Shown here piece after piece: positions 26,993-35,680 of a stretch of DNA of 64,000 nt. The stretch is from Wocania ichthyoenteri Th78. Its GTDB lineage: Bacteria; Bacteroidota; Bacteroidia; Flavobacteriales; Flavobacteriaceae. How positions within the stretch are numbered: position 1 is the stretch's first letter; the number at the start of each line of letters is the position of its first letter. The stretch is from contig NZ_KN525716.1 in assembly GCF_000789235.1 (NCBI RefSeq), positions 1,819,169-1,883,168 on the forward strand, read 5' to 3'. Position numbers and translations under genes: made by a program. The notes beneath the pieces are model-generated. The model had not been told where the DNA came from. It made no database searches and saw only the letters and a list, made by a program, of their open reading frames with translations.

Positions 26993-27427
26993 TTATTTGA
27001 CTCCAGTACTTCCAAAACCACCTTCACCACGAGAGGTTTCAGATAATTCATTTACCTCGACCCATTCAGCACGTTCATGTTTTGCGATTACTAATTGTGC
27101 AATACGTTCGCCTTTATTAATAACAAAGTCTTCATTTGAAAGATTAACCAAAATCACGCCTATTTCACCTCGGTAGTCTGCATCAACTGTTCCGGGGGCA
27201 TTTAAAACGGTAATGCCTTTTTTAGCTGCTAATCCGCTACGTGGTCGCACTTGTGCTTCATAACCTATTGGTAATTCTATAAATAAGCCTGTGCCTACTA
27301 TACTACGTTCTAAAGGTTTTAAGACTCTTGATTCTGATATATTCGCACGTAAATCCATTCCTGCTGATGCTACAGTTTCGTAATGCGGTAAATCGTGACT
27401 AGATTTATTTATTATTTTAATTTGCAT
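26993..27427 (-). CDS. dut: dUTP diphosphatase
   Basis: Dut hydrolyses dUTP to dUMP, keeping uracil out of DNA and feeding dTMP synthesis. The 144-residue protein shows all five motifs of trimeric dUTPases in order: [34 protein letters not shown], the QLV region (GERIAQLVI) and the C-terminal GEGGFGSTG arm. It lies 8 bp downstream of the flippase gene in the same direction, so it is probably co-transcribed with it. Confidence 0.96.
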   Translation of the reverse strand: MQIKIINKSSHDLPHYETVASAGMDLRANISESRVLKPLERSIVGTGLFIELPIGYEAQVRPRSGLAAKKGITVLNAPGTVDADYRGEIGVILVNLSNEDFVINKGERIAQLVIAKHERAEWVEVNELSETSRGEGGFGSTGVK

Positions 27428-27435
27428 ATTAACTT

Positions 27436-28878
27436 TTAATTTGAAATTCTATTTTTTTTCAATATTAGTTTTAATTCCTTTCGTTCCAAAAAAGCAACTA
27501 TTACCACAAAGAGCAACAAAAATACAGTTCCTAATAAAATATTTCTATCTAAATGATAATAAGTTATGAAACTTAATGATGTACTTACTATAAGATAAAT
27601 TGCAATTCGACTTAAATCATAAGGTACCGGATAATACTTTCTACCTAATACATATGAAATTAGCATCATTAAACTATAGGCAATAAGTGTTGCATAAGCA
27701 CAAGCCATAAAACCTATTTTAGGAATAAACATGATATTAAATCCAATAGTAATCGCTGCCCCAGTAAGCGAAATATACATTCCGAAACGTGTACGGTCTG
27801 TAAGCTTATACCAAATTGAAAGGTTATGATAAATACCTAAACAAAGATTAGCTAACAAAACAATTGGTACTATATCTAAAGCCAATAAATAGCTTTCTTT
27901 TTTTATAAAAATTGGTCTTAACAAATCTATATATATCACAACAAACATTAAACCCAAAGCACCAACTATGGTAAAATATTTTAAAATAGTTGCGTAGGTT
28001 TGTGTTGCATTTTCTTTAACAGAATGATTAAAGAAAAACGGTTCTGCTCCCATTCGAAAGGCTTGAATAAATAAGGTCATAAACACAGCTAATTTGTAAC
28101 ATGCGCTATATGCTCCATTAACAAACTCGCCTTCAAGTTGTGGTAACAACCATTTATCTAAATTTTCATTGATTACAAAAGCTAATCCTGCAATCATGAT
28201 AGGCCAGCCGTAGCTTAAGAATTGTTTCAGAACTTTAAATTCAAAATTTAGTTTAGCTTTAAAGAAATAAGGCAATACTAAAATTAAAACGAATGCACTA
28301 GCAATAAGGTTTGCTATAAATATGTACTCTACATTGTTTTCAACATTAAATAATGATCTCAATCCTTCTGATCCATAGGTTGTAGATAGTAGAAGCACAT
28401 TTAAAAGCACCATAATAAAAACATTAATCAATTTGATTGATGCAAATTTTATTGGTCTTCCCGTGACTCTTAAATAAGCAAATGGGATTACAATTAAGGT
28501 GTCAATAAGTGTAATACCAACAAGAAGTGAATAGAAATCCGTATTGATTCTTAACGCTTCTGAAATTGGAACTCTAAATAAAAATAGCAATATTCCAAAA
28601 ATAAAAGTACTAACAACAATGGTTATTATTGCTGTAGACAAAACTCTATCTTTATCTTTGTTTTTACTAAAAAATCTAAAAAAAGATGTTTCCATTCCAT
28701 AAGTAAGAATGACATTAAAAAAGGCTGCAACTACGTAAAATTCTGTGTTTTCAGAATAGCCTTCATTAGGAAGCACATCTGTATGCAAACGCACTAAAAG
28801 AAAGTTAATCAGTCTAGGCAATACAATAGCCAAACCATAGATAACTGTATCTTTAAAGAAAGTTTTTAGTACGCTCAA
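27436..28878 (-). CDS. Polysaccharide flippase (Wzx/MATE-like, oligosaccharidyl-lipid transporter)
   Basis: The 480-residue protein is strongly hydrophobic with about 12-14 predicted membrane helices and starts with [20 protein letters not shown], typical of polysaccharide-export (PST) flippases. It likely moves lipid-linked saccharides across the inner membrane. The start is a TTG at 28878, with no better ATG nearby. On the minus strand a TATCTTTG box (28926-28933) could serve as the -7 element. It sits upstream of dut and the nucleotidyltransferase, well apart from the main polysaccharide locus after 47 kb. Confidence 0.88.
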   Translation of the reverse strand: MSVLKTFFKDTVIYGLAIVLPRLINFLLVRLHTDVLPNEGYSENTEFYVVAAFFNVILTYGMETSFFRFFSKNKDKDRVLSTAIITIVVSTFIFGILLFLFRVPISEALRINTDFYSLLVGITLIDTLIVIPFAYLRVTGRPIKFASIKLINVFIMVLLNVLLLSTTYGSEGLRSLFNVENNVEYIFIANLIASAFVLILVLPYFFKAKLNFEFKVLKQFLSYGWPIMIAGLAFVINENLDKWLLPQLEGEFVNGAYSACYKLAVFMTLFIQAFRMGAEPFFFNHSVKENATQTYATILKYFTIVGALGLMFVVIYIDLLRPIFIKKESYLLALDIVPIVLLANLCLGIYHNLSIWYKLTDRTRFGMYISLTGAAITIGFNIMFIPKIGFMACAYATLIAYSLMMLISYVLGRKYYPVPYDLSRIAIYLIVSTSLSFITYYHLDRNILLGTVFLLLFVVIVAFLERKELKLILKKNRISN

Positions 28879-28963
28879 AGGATATATTTTGTTCTGCTAA
28901 AAATACGTTTTTAGCTAACGTAAACCAAAGATAAGTTATTGCTTTATTAGGTCTCACAGTTAG

Positions 28964-29446
28964 CTAATGCTTAGGTTTCTTTAAAAGAATATTTGAGATT
29001 TTAAAATACTTAAGTGTATTTCCTTGTTTGTAGCTAATAACACATTCGTTGTCTTCTAATTTAAAAGGTGCTTTTTTAGGAAGTTCGGGTACTTCATTAC
29101 CATATTCTGCATATGGGTCGCTACTCATTATAATATCCTTTTTTTGATTTGTAGCGGCTTTGAAACGACCTATAAAAAGTGGTTTTTTAGAAGCTTCTAA
29201 TTTAGCTTGTTGCCCTTTAAAATAAACACTATCTAATATTATGCTATTAGGATTTGATGTTACAGGAATAAATAAATTAAATCTAGAATCGCCGCCCTTT
29301 ACATCTTCTATCAAATGTTGATAATATACTTCTCCAATTATAAAAGGCACAGCATTTTGAAGTTTTTTAGTTGTTGAACACTTAGAAAAACTAATCATAA
29401 CTAAAAGCATTAATAATGTGTTTGATATGTTTTTAATGGTTTTCAT
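28964..29446 (-). CDS. Lipoprotein of unknown function
   Basis: The 160-residue protein has a hydrophobic N-terminal signal with Cys23 in the context SFSKC. Lys before the Cys is unusual for a lipobox, so lipidation is probable rather than certain. The mature part is beta-rich with the core PVTSNPNSIILDSVYFKGQ, and I cannot place it in a named family. It stands alone between the ATP synthase operon and the flippase gene. Confidence 0.7.
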   Translation of the reverse strand: MKTIKNISNTLLMLLVMISFSKCSTTKKLQNAVPFIIGEVYYQHLIEDVKGGDSRFNLFIPVTSNPNSIILDSVYFKGQQAKLEASKKPLFIGRFKAATNQKKDIIMSSDPYAEYGNEVPELPKKAPFKLEDNECVISYKQGNTLKYFKISNILLKKPKH

Positions 29447-29496
29447 TTCAATATAATTGAATATTATAAAGATATTATTTGCAAAATGGATGCCAT

Positions 29497-29526
29497 AAAA
29501 AAAAGCCTCACGAAATGTGAGGCTTT
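29497..29526 (-). terminator. Intrinsic terminator of the ATP synthase operon
   Basis: A perfect 10-bp GC-containing stem (AAAGCCTCAC at 29502-29511 and its complement at 29517-29526) precedes T8 on the minus strand, about 55 bp after the atpG stop. Confidence 0.9.
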
Positions 29527-29541
29527 ATATCTATTAAAAAT

Positions 29542-29569
29542 ACCTTTCGGTTATACTCAAGGTAATATT
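29542..29569. repeat. Diverged copy of the dispersed CTTTCG...CTCAAGGT repeat
   Basis: TACCTTTCGGTTATACTCAA and the bases after it resemble the unit at 25822-25848. It lies between the atpG stop and the operon terminator. Confidence 0.4.
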
Positions 29570-29578
29570 TTAAATTTA

Positions 29579-30439
29579 TTAATTGTTCAACGCTTCCGCT
29601 CCACCAACAATCTCAAGAATTTCATTGGTAATAGCTGCTTGACGTGCTTTATTGTAAGTTAACTTAAGCTGGTCTCTTAACTCTGTTGCGTTATCTGTTG
29701 CTTTATGCATTGCTGTCATACGTGCACCATGTTCGCTAGCAAAGCTATCTCTTATTCCTTTAAATAACTGTGTTTTTAATGACTTAGGTATTAATTGCTC
29801 AACGATCTCAATTTTTGATGGTTCAAAAATATAATCTGAATTATTATCAGCTTCGCCTTCAACAGGAACAATTGGTAAAAACTGCTCGGTCATTACAATT
29901 TGCGTAGCGGCATTTTTAAACTTGTTGTAAACAATTTCGATTTTATCGAACTCTCCTGTAACAAATTTTCCCATTAGCATTTCAGCTATTTCAGAAACAT
30001 TATCAAAAGTTAAATCATCGAAAACTTCACTTTTGTTAGCAATAACTCTATTTTGCTTTGCAAAAGCATCATTTGCTTTTTTACCTATTGCAACTACAGA
30101 AACTTTTTTATCTGCATACACATTGCTTATTAAGTGCTGTGTTTGCTTAATAATGTTAGAATTAAACGCTCCACATAAACCTCTATTAGAGGTAATAGGA
30201 ACAATTAAAACGTTTTTTACCTCACGTTGCGTTGAGAATTTACTTCCTGAATCTGCATCTAAAGTGGCGCTTAAACTTTGTAAAAGCTCAGTTAATTTAT
30301 CTGCATAAGGACGCATTGCGGTAATAGCATCTTGTGCCTTCTTTAGCTTTGCAGCAGATACCATTTTCATGGCACTGGTAATCTGCATCGTTGAAGATAC
30401 TGATGATATTCTGTTACGTATTTCTTTTAAATTTGCCAT
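29579..30439 (-). CDS. atpG: ATP synthase F1 subunit gamma
   Basis: The gamma subunit is the rotating central shaft of F1. The 286-residue product starts with ANLKEIRNRISSVSSTMQIT and carries the conserved SAAKLKKAQ near the N-terminus and the C-terminal helix with RQAAITNEILEIVGGAEAL, as in all bacterial gamma subunits. It is the last gene of the operon, followed by a strong terminator. The beta and epsilon genes (atpD, atpC), which follow gamma in many bacteria, are absent here and must lie elsewhere. Confidence 0.97.
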   Translation of the reverse strand: MANLKEIRNRISSVSSTMQITSAMKMVSAAKLKKAQDAITAMRPYADKLTELLQSLSATLDADSGSKFSTQREVKNVLIVPITSNRGLCGAFNSNIIKQTQHLISNVYADKKVSVVAIGKKANDAFAKQNRVIANKSEVFDDLTFDNVSEIAEMLMGKFVTGEFDKIEIVYNKFKNAATQIVMTEQFLPIVPVEGEADNNSDYIFEPSKIEIVEQLIPKSLKTQLFKGIRDSFASEHGARMTAMHKATDNATELRDQLKLTYNKARQAAITNEILEIVGGAEALNN

Positions 30440-30495
30440 TCTTTATTTTTATAAAGACTCTTCGCAATAAGCAAAAAGTGACATTAGTTTAATAA

Positions 30496-32076
30496 TTAAG
30501 CTCTGTATTTACCTGATAAATCTTTAGCTACATTTGTTAATGTATCTGTAACCTCATCAGTTAATTTACCTGCTTTTAAAGTGTCTAAAATACCTCTATG
30601 TTTTGCGTTTAAGAATTCAATGAAATCTCTTTCAAATTCTTTTACTTTTTCAACAGGTACGTCTCTTAATAAATTTTTAGACCCTGCATAAATAATAGCA
30701 ACTTGATCTTCAACTGTAAACGGATCGTTTTGTGCTTGTTTTAAAATTTCAACGTTACGTTTTCCTTTTTCAATTACATTTAAAGTTACAGCATCTAAAT
30801 CTGAACCAAACTTTGCGAATGCTTCTAATTCACGGAATTGTGCTTGGTCTAATTTTAAAGTACCTGCTACTTTTTTCATTGATTTAATCTGCGCATTACC
30901 ACCAACACGAGATACCGAAATACCTACGTTAATTGCCGGACGTACACCAGAGTTGAATAAATCACCATCTAAGAAAATTTGTCCATCTGTAATAGAGATT
31001 ACGTTTGTTGGAATATATGCAGAAACATCACCCGCTTGCGTTTCAATAATTGGTAGCGCTGTTAACGACCCTCCACCTTTCACTAATGGTTTTAATGAAT
31101 CTGGTAAATCGTTCATATCTTTAGCGATACTATCATCATTAATAACTTTTGCAGAACGCTCTAATAATCTTGAGTGTAAATAGAAAACGTCACCTGGATA
31201 CGCCTCACGTCCTGGTGGACGACGTAATAATAAAGATACCTCACGGTAAGCTACGGCTTGTTTAGATAAATCATCATAGATAATTAAAGCTGGACGACCA
31301 GTATCTCTGAAGTATTCACCAATTGCAGCTCCCGCGAAAGGCGCATATACTTGCATTGGTGCAGGATCTGATGCATTTGCAGCAACAATAGTTGTATAAG
31401 CTAAAGCACCTTTTTCTTCTAATGTTTTAGCAATTAACGCTACCGTTGATGCTTTTTGACCAACAGCAACATATATACAGTATACAGGCTCACCTGCATC
31501 GTAAAATTCTTTTTGATTTAAAATGGTATCAATACATACAGCGGTTTTACCAGTTTGTCTATCTCCAATAACCAATTCACGTTGACCACGACCTACAGGA
31601 ATCATCGCATCGATAGATTTAATACCTGTTTGTAATGGCTCTGTTACTGGCTCACGGAAAATAACACCAGGAGCTTTACGTTCTAATGGCATTTCGTAAG
31701 TCTTACCAGAAATTGGTCCTTTACCATCAATAGGGCTTCCTAATGTGTCAACAACACGACCAACAATACCTTCACCAACATTAATAGAAGCGATACGTCC
31801 AGTACGTTTTACTGTAGAGCCTTCAACTACTGCTATAGAGTGTCCTAGTAATACGATACCAACATTGTCTTCTTCTAGGTTAAGTACAATACCTTCAAGA
31901 CCGCCATCAAATTCTACTAACTCACCATATTGAGCATTAGACAATCCGTAAGCACGTACAATACCATCACCTACTGTTAATACTGTTCCTACCTCGTCTA
32001 ATGAAGCTGATGCTTCAAAACCTGATAGTTGTTGTTTTAAGATTGCTGATATTTCAGCTGGTTTTACTTCTGCCAT
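30496..32076 (-). CDS. atpA: ATP synthase F1 subunit alpha
   Basis: Alpha forms the non-catalytic nucleotide-binding sites of the F1 hexamer. The 526-residue protein has the alpha-type Walker [10 protein letters not shown], a [15 protein letters not shown] segment, and the P-type sequence [20 protein letters not shown] typical of alpha. It lies 6 bp downstream of atpH and 56 bp upstream of atpG. Confidence 0.98.
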   Translation of the reverse strand: MAEVKPAEISAILKQQLSGFEASASLDEVGTVLTVGDGIVRAYGLSNAQYGELVEFDGGLEGIVLNLEEDNVGIVLLGHSIAVVEGSTVKRTGRIASINVGEGIVGRVVDTLGSPIDGKGPISGKTYEMPLERKAPGVIFREPVTEPLQTGIKSIDAMIPVGRGQRELVIGDRQTGKTAVCIDTILNQKEFYDAGEPVYCIYVAVGQKASTVALIAKTLEEKGALAYTTIVAANASDPAPMQVYAPFAGAAIGEYFRDTGRPALIIYDDLSKQAVAYREVSLLLRRPPGREAYPGDVFYLHSRLLERSAKVINDDSIAKDMNDLPDSLKPLVKGGGSLTALPIIETQAGDVSAYIPTNVISITDGQIFLDGDLFNSGVRPAINVGISVSRVGGNAQIKSMKKVAGTLKLDQAQFRELEAFAKFGSDLDAVTLNVIEKGKRNVEILKQAQNDPFTVEDQVAIIYAGSKNLLRDVPVEKVKEFERDFIEFLNAKHRGILDTLKAGKLTDEVTDTLTNVAKDLSGKYRA

Positions 32077-32082
32077 TTTATT

Positions 32083-32619
32083 TTAATTTAAAGTAAATTC
32101 TCTTTTTAACTTATTTAATTTGTTTCCTATACTAGCGTTGTATTGTTTGTCTCCAACACGTAAGATGAAACCTCCTAAAATCTCTGCATCTACAATATTG
32201 TTAACTTCCACATCTTTTCCTGTAAGTTCTTTCGCTTTTGCTAAAACCTTAACTTTTAAATCATCTGTTAAGGGAATTGCAGTTGTTACTTGTGCAATTT
32301 GAATCCCTTTTAATTCATCATACAAACGGTTATAACTAGTAGCTACATCATTTAAAAGTGCTAATCTTCTGTTTGTAATAAGGGTATCTATCATAGTAGT
32401 TGTCATTGCGTTTGAGCCTTTAAAAACCTCAAGCAATACAGCCTTTTTATTAGATGATTTAACTACAGGGCTTTGAAGCATACTATTTAAGTCTTTATTA
32501 CCTGCAATAGTTGTTGCAATTAACTTCATGTCATTATTTACAACCTCAGCTATATTCTTATCTGATGCTAAACTTAAAATTGCTTTTGCGTAACGTACTG
32601 CTGCTCTTGCTCCCGCCAT
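32083..32619 (-). CDS. atpH: ATP synthase F1 subunit delta
   Basis: Delta (OSCP-like) connects the peripheral stalk to the top of F1. The 178-residue protein has an N-terminal six-helix region (AVRYAKAILSLASDKN) and the C-terminal ILGGFILRVGDKQYNASIGNKL motif that defines the family. It is separated from atpF and atpA by about 6 bp on each side. Confidence 0.96.
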   Translation of the reverse strand: MAGARAAVRYAKAILSLASDKNIAEVVNNDMKLIATTIAGNKDLNSMLQSPVVKSSNKKAVLLEVFKGSNAMTTTMIDTLITNRRLALLNDVATSYNRLYDELKGIQIAQVTTAIPLTDDLKVKVLAKAKELTGKDVEVNNIVDAEILGGFILRVGDKQYNASIGNKLNKLKREFTLN

Positions 32620-32625
32620 TATTTC

Positions 32626-33120
32626 TTAGTTTAATTTTGCTTCACCTAACATAGACTCAACTAATTCTAATTGTTTGTCTTTATTAGATAATTCTTGACG
32701 TACTACTTTTTCTGCAATATCTAATGATAAGCCTGCAACATGATTTTTAAGCTCTGCCATAGCAGATTTCTTTTCGCTTTCAATAGCAGCTTGTGCTTGC
32801 TCAATCATTTTGTTTGCTTGTGCTTGTGCTTCATCTTTAGCATCAGTAATCATTTTTGCTTTTATATCGCGTGCTTCTTTAAGCATTGCTTCACGTTCTG
32901 CACGGGCTTCTTTTAAAATACGTTCATTATCTGCATGAAGATTCTCCATCTCTTTACGCGCCTCTTCTGCAGATGCTAAAGCATTCTTAATTCCATCTTC
33001 TCTTTCTTCAACTGCTCCTAAAATAGGTTTCCAAGCAAATTTTCTTAAAATGAATAGCAATACTAAAAATGTAATTGCTGTCCAAAAAACCAATCCAAAT
33101 TGAGGTGTAATTAAATCCAT
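32626..33120 (-). CDS. atpF: ATP synthase F0 subunit b
   Basis: Subunit b is the peripheral stalk. The start is the ATG at 33120 (MDLITPQFGLVFWTAITFL), giving 164 residues. An upstream in-frame ATG would add 16 residues and run into the terminator-like hairpin at 33152-33188. One N-terminal membrane helix (about residues 9-28) is followed by a long charged helix (KPILGAVEEREDGIKNALAS and onward). Its translation start lies just after the hairpin that separates it from atpE. Confidence 0.95.
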   Translation of the reverse strand: MDLITPQFGLVFWTAITFLVLLFILRKFAWKPILGAVEEREDGIKNALASAEEARKEMENLHADNERILKEARAEREAMLKEARDIKAKMITDAKDEAQAQANKMIEQAQAAIESEKKSAMAELKNHVAGLSLDIAEKVVRQELSNKDKQLELVESMLGEAKLN

Positions 33121-33151
33121 TTCTTTTTTTGTTTTAAATAACTTAAATTTT

Positions 33152-33188
33152 AAAAAATACTGAAGCAACCAACCGTTACTTCAGTATT
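33152..33188 (-). terminator. Intra-operon terminator-like hairpin between atpE and atpF
   Basis: On the minus strand a perfect 10-bp stem (AATACTGAAG/CTTCAGTATT, 33156-33165 and 33179-33188) with a 13-nt loop is followed by T6 (33152-33157 region). It starts about 10 bp after the atpE stop and ends about 30 bp before the atpF start. It could act as a partial terminator or as a 3'-end stabiliser that raises atpE over the downstream genes. Confidence 0.6.
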
Positions 33189-33197
33189 CTTAGGTTT

Positions 33198-33422
<225 letters not shown>

Positions 33423-33426
33423 TTAA

Positions 33427-34512
33427 TTAATGATGTTCTTCTTCTGTTGCCATACCAAAATAAAGGGCTGACAATATTGTAAATATATATGCTTGTATTG
33501 CTGTAACAATAATTTCTATAACTGTAATAAACAATGAGAATGCTACAGATACTGGTGCAATTGCAACAGACTTAAATACAAATATTAATGACATTAATGC
33601 TAATATAATAACGTGTCCTGCTGTGATGTTAGCAAACAAACGAATCATTAACGAGATTGGTTTTACAAACATCCCGATAATTTCTATTGGCATTAAAAAT
33701 ATTTTCATTGGTACAGGAACACCAGGCATCCAAAAGATATGTTTCCAGTAATTCTTGTTACCACTAAATGTTGTGATTATAAAAGTAAATACCGCTAGTG
33801 TACATGTAAATGCAATATTACCACTTAAGTTAGCGCCATTTAAAATGGGGATTAAACCAAATATATTATTTATCCAGATAAAGAAAAAGATGGTTAGCAA
33901 GTAAGGCATGTACCTTTTATATTTACGCTCACCAATCATTGGTTTTCCTATTTCATCTCTAACAAATACTACAAGTGGCTCAATAAAACCTGCAATTCCT
34001 GTTGGTACATTATCATCAGATTTTTTATAACGTCTAGCAGTTGCAAAAAAGATTAGCAACAAAACGATTACCGAAACCCACATCATAAACACATTTCGTG
34101 TGATTGAGATATTTAATGGTTTAGAGGCATTGGTTGGATGATGTTCTGCATCAAAACTAACAGCGTTAGCTCCCGCCTCTAATTGATATATTTTTTCGTG
34201 AAATTTAACGAATTTACCACCGTTCTTTTCAACAATAGTTTTACCCGAATCATCATGATGAAACGCACTAGACATAAACGTCGTTAAACCATTATCTGTC
34301 CAAAGTATAATTGGTAAAGGAATAGATATTGGCTTTCCTTTCCAGTCAAAAATATGAAACTCATGTGCATCTTTTACGTGATGCAAAATCATTTCTTTGG
34401 CATTGAACTCTTTGTCGTCTTTGTTGTCTGAATCTTCTATTGCATATCCAGCAAATGATATTGCTAAAAATAATGCAGAAAATAATACGTTCTTAAAGGT
34501 GTTTAATGTCAT
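33427..34512 (-). CDS. atpB: ATP synthase F0 subunit a
   Basis: Subunit a forms the ion half-channels next to the c-ring. The 361-residue protein is longer than the E. coli type because of an N-terminal extension of about 120 residues with a signal-like start, a feature seen in Bacteroidota. The membrane part contains the essential Arg in KPISLMIRLFANITAGHV and the C-terminal ITVIEIIVTAIQAYIFTIL helix. It is the first gene after the operon promoter at 34551-34581. Confidence 0.96.
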   Translation of the reverse strand: MTLNTFKNVLFSALFLAISFAGYAIEDSDNKDDKEFNAKEMILHHVKDAHEFHIFDWKGKPISIPLPIILWTDNGLTTFMSSAFHHDDSGKTIVEKNGGKFVKFHEKIYQLEAGANAVSFDAEHHPTNASKPLNISITRNVFMMWVSVIVLLLIFFATARRYKKSDDNVPTGIAGFIEPLVVFVRDEIGKPMIGERKYKRYMPYLLTIFFFIWINNIFGLIPILNGANLSGNIAFTCTLAVFTFIITTFSGNKNYWKHIFWMPGVPVPMKIFLMPIEIIGMFVKPISLMIRLFANITAGHVIILALMSLIFVFKSVAIAPVSVAFSLFITVIEIIVTAIQAYIFTILSALYFGMATEEEHH

Positions 34513-34550
34513 TCTGTATCGCTTAAAAATACCTTACTTTAAATTCGGTG

Positions 34551-34581
34551 CAAATGTACACACATAAAATGAATTGACAAA
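34551..34581 (-). promoter_or_regulatory. Bacteroidota-type promoter of the ATP synthase operon (TTTG-N19-TACATTTG)
   Basis: On the minus strand, TTTG (34578-34581) is followed by exactly 19 nt and TACATTTG (34551-34558), a full match to the Bacteroidota housekeeping consensus TTTG-N19-21-TAnnTTTG. It lies 39 bp before the atpB ATG, so transcription should start near 34545. Confidence 0.8.
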
Positions 34582-34639
34582 TAATAATTTAATGATTATT
34601 TAGCTGTGGTTTTTTAAGTGAGTTAAGTTTATGGACTCG

Positions 34640-35038
34640 TTACTTTTTTTGAAGAATTCTAGTTACAGAATACACTTCAAATGCAAGAAAAATAAAATAA
34701 GGAATAAAGAAATTGGCAAGGTCATATCCTTTTTGTTCTGGTTTGGATAAAATCCATGGCAACAAGAATACAACTGTTAATATCATTTTTAAAAGCATTC
34801 CCAGTATGAAAGCATTAAATACTTCTGTTTTACCAACAGACTCTCGGTAATTAATTATAGTATAGATTATAATAACTGTAACTAAATGAAACATATAGAT
34901 GTGCCACAATGGAAAAAATAATATAACGCCTTTAGTAAAATGAAAGTTTAAGTAAGTGTGAATTCCAAATAATAAAACACTTAAAGCAATGAGCTGAATA
35001 AGAAAATTAGACGTTCTCTTTTTAAAAAGGTTATTCAT
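34640..35038 (-). CDS. DUF6168 family membrane protein
   Basis: The protein is 132 residues from the ATG at 35038, which follows the AtpZ stop by one base. It has four hydrophobic segments and resembles DUF6168, a flavobacterial family located next to ATP synthase genes. Its position between atpZ and atpB suggests an assembly or accessory role similar to AtpI, which is inference. An in-frame ATG 27 bp upstream would overlap atpZ. Confidence 0.72.
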   Translation of the reverse strand: MNNLFKKRTSNFLIQLIALSVLLFGIHTYLNFHFTKGVILFFPLWHIYMFHLVTVIIIYTIINYRESVGKTEVFNAFILGMLLKMILTVVFLLPWILSKPEQKGYDLANFFIPYFIFLAFEVYSVTRILQKK

Positions 35039-35039
35039 T

Positions 35040-35288
35040 TTATTGTTCTTCTTTTGAAGTTGCAATAATACGTCTAATTATATATATTATTGATATAATT
35101 ACTGAAGACAATGCACCAAAAAGTGTAAATAAGCTATGCTTATTTGGGTAGTTTTCATCTAACTTATACCCTATAAAAGTGCCGACACCGATAATAGCAA
35201 ACATTTGAATGGCAAGTCCTGAAAATCTAGCGTAAGTATTAAGCTGTCTTTTCGGTTTCTGACTGTGTTTTTGGTTGTTGTTGTCCAC
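35040..35288 (-). CDS. AtpZ/AtpI family protein
   Basis: The 82-residue protein has a basic N-terminus and two membrane helices (LAIQMFAIIGVGTFIGYKLD and the LFTLFGALSSVIISIIYIIRR region), the AtpZ/AtpI pattern. Members help assemble the c-ring or move magnesium and calcium near F0. The start is a GTG at 35288 that lies 50 bp inside the 3' end of the bactofilin gene, in another frame, so its first 17 codons are read twice. The next Met is within the first membrane helix and would be too late. Confidence 0.85.
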   Translation of the reverse strand: MDNNNQKHSQKPKRQLNTYARFSGLAIQMFAIIGVGTFIGYKLDENYPNKHSLFTLFGALSSVIISIIYIIRRIIATSKEEQ

Positions 35289-35667
35289 TTTTATTCATTT
35301 CTTTTACAGTACCTTTCATAATACAGGTCACATTAAATGTTGCCCCAGGTTCAACCGCTAGTTTTCCAACAATTACTTCACCTTCAATATGCGCTGCTGT
35401 TTTTAATGTAAGTGTGCCAGATAGCGATAGCTTTCCTGAAAACTTACCTTCAAAATAAGCATCGGTTCCTTGCAAGGTTCCTTTTATAAAACCTGCTTTA
35501 CCTACAACTACTTTTCCAGTAGTTTTTATATTGCCTTCTATAATCCCATCAACCCTAAAATCGCCTTCGCTATTAAAGTCACCTACAATTTTAGTGCCTT
35601 GAGATATAATATTTTGACTCGATGTTCCTTCTACCATGTTTTTATCTTTTTTATTATCAGAGAACAT
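35239..35667 (-). CDS. Bactofilin (polymer-forming cytoskeletal protein)
   Basis: Bactofilins polymerise without nucleotide into filaments that position envelope machinery. The 142-residue protein has short hydrophilic tails around a beta-helical core of repeating hydrophobic-Gly units (about residues 22-120: GDFRVDGIIEGNIKTTGKVV and following). The C-terminal tail is Gln/Lys-rich and is overlapped by the atpZ start. It lies 13 bp after the PorW/SprE-like gene. Confidence 0.9.
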   Translation of the reverse strand: MFSDNKKDKNMVEGTSSQNIISQGTKIVGDFNSEGDFRVDGIIEGNIKTTGKVVVGKAGFIKGTLQGTDAYFEGKFSGKLSLSGTLTLKTAAHIEGEVIVGKLAVEPGATFNVTCIMKGTVKEMNKSGQQQPKTQSETEKTA

Positions 35668-35680
35668 AATGTTATTAATT

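Noticed and set aside
30441-30456. Hairpin between atpA and atpG as a second intra-operon terminator
   Set aside because: The stem is only six AT-rich pairs and no T-run follows on the coding strand.
33121-33168. Longer start for atpF (16 extra residues)
   Set aside because: The added segment overlaps the terminator-like hairpin, and family members begin at MDLITPQFG.
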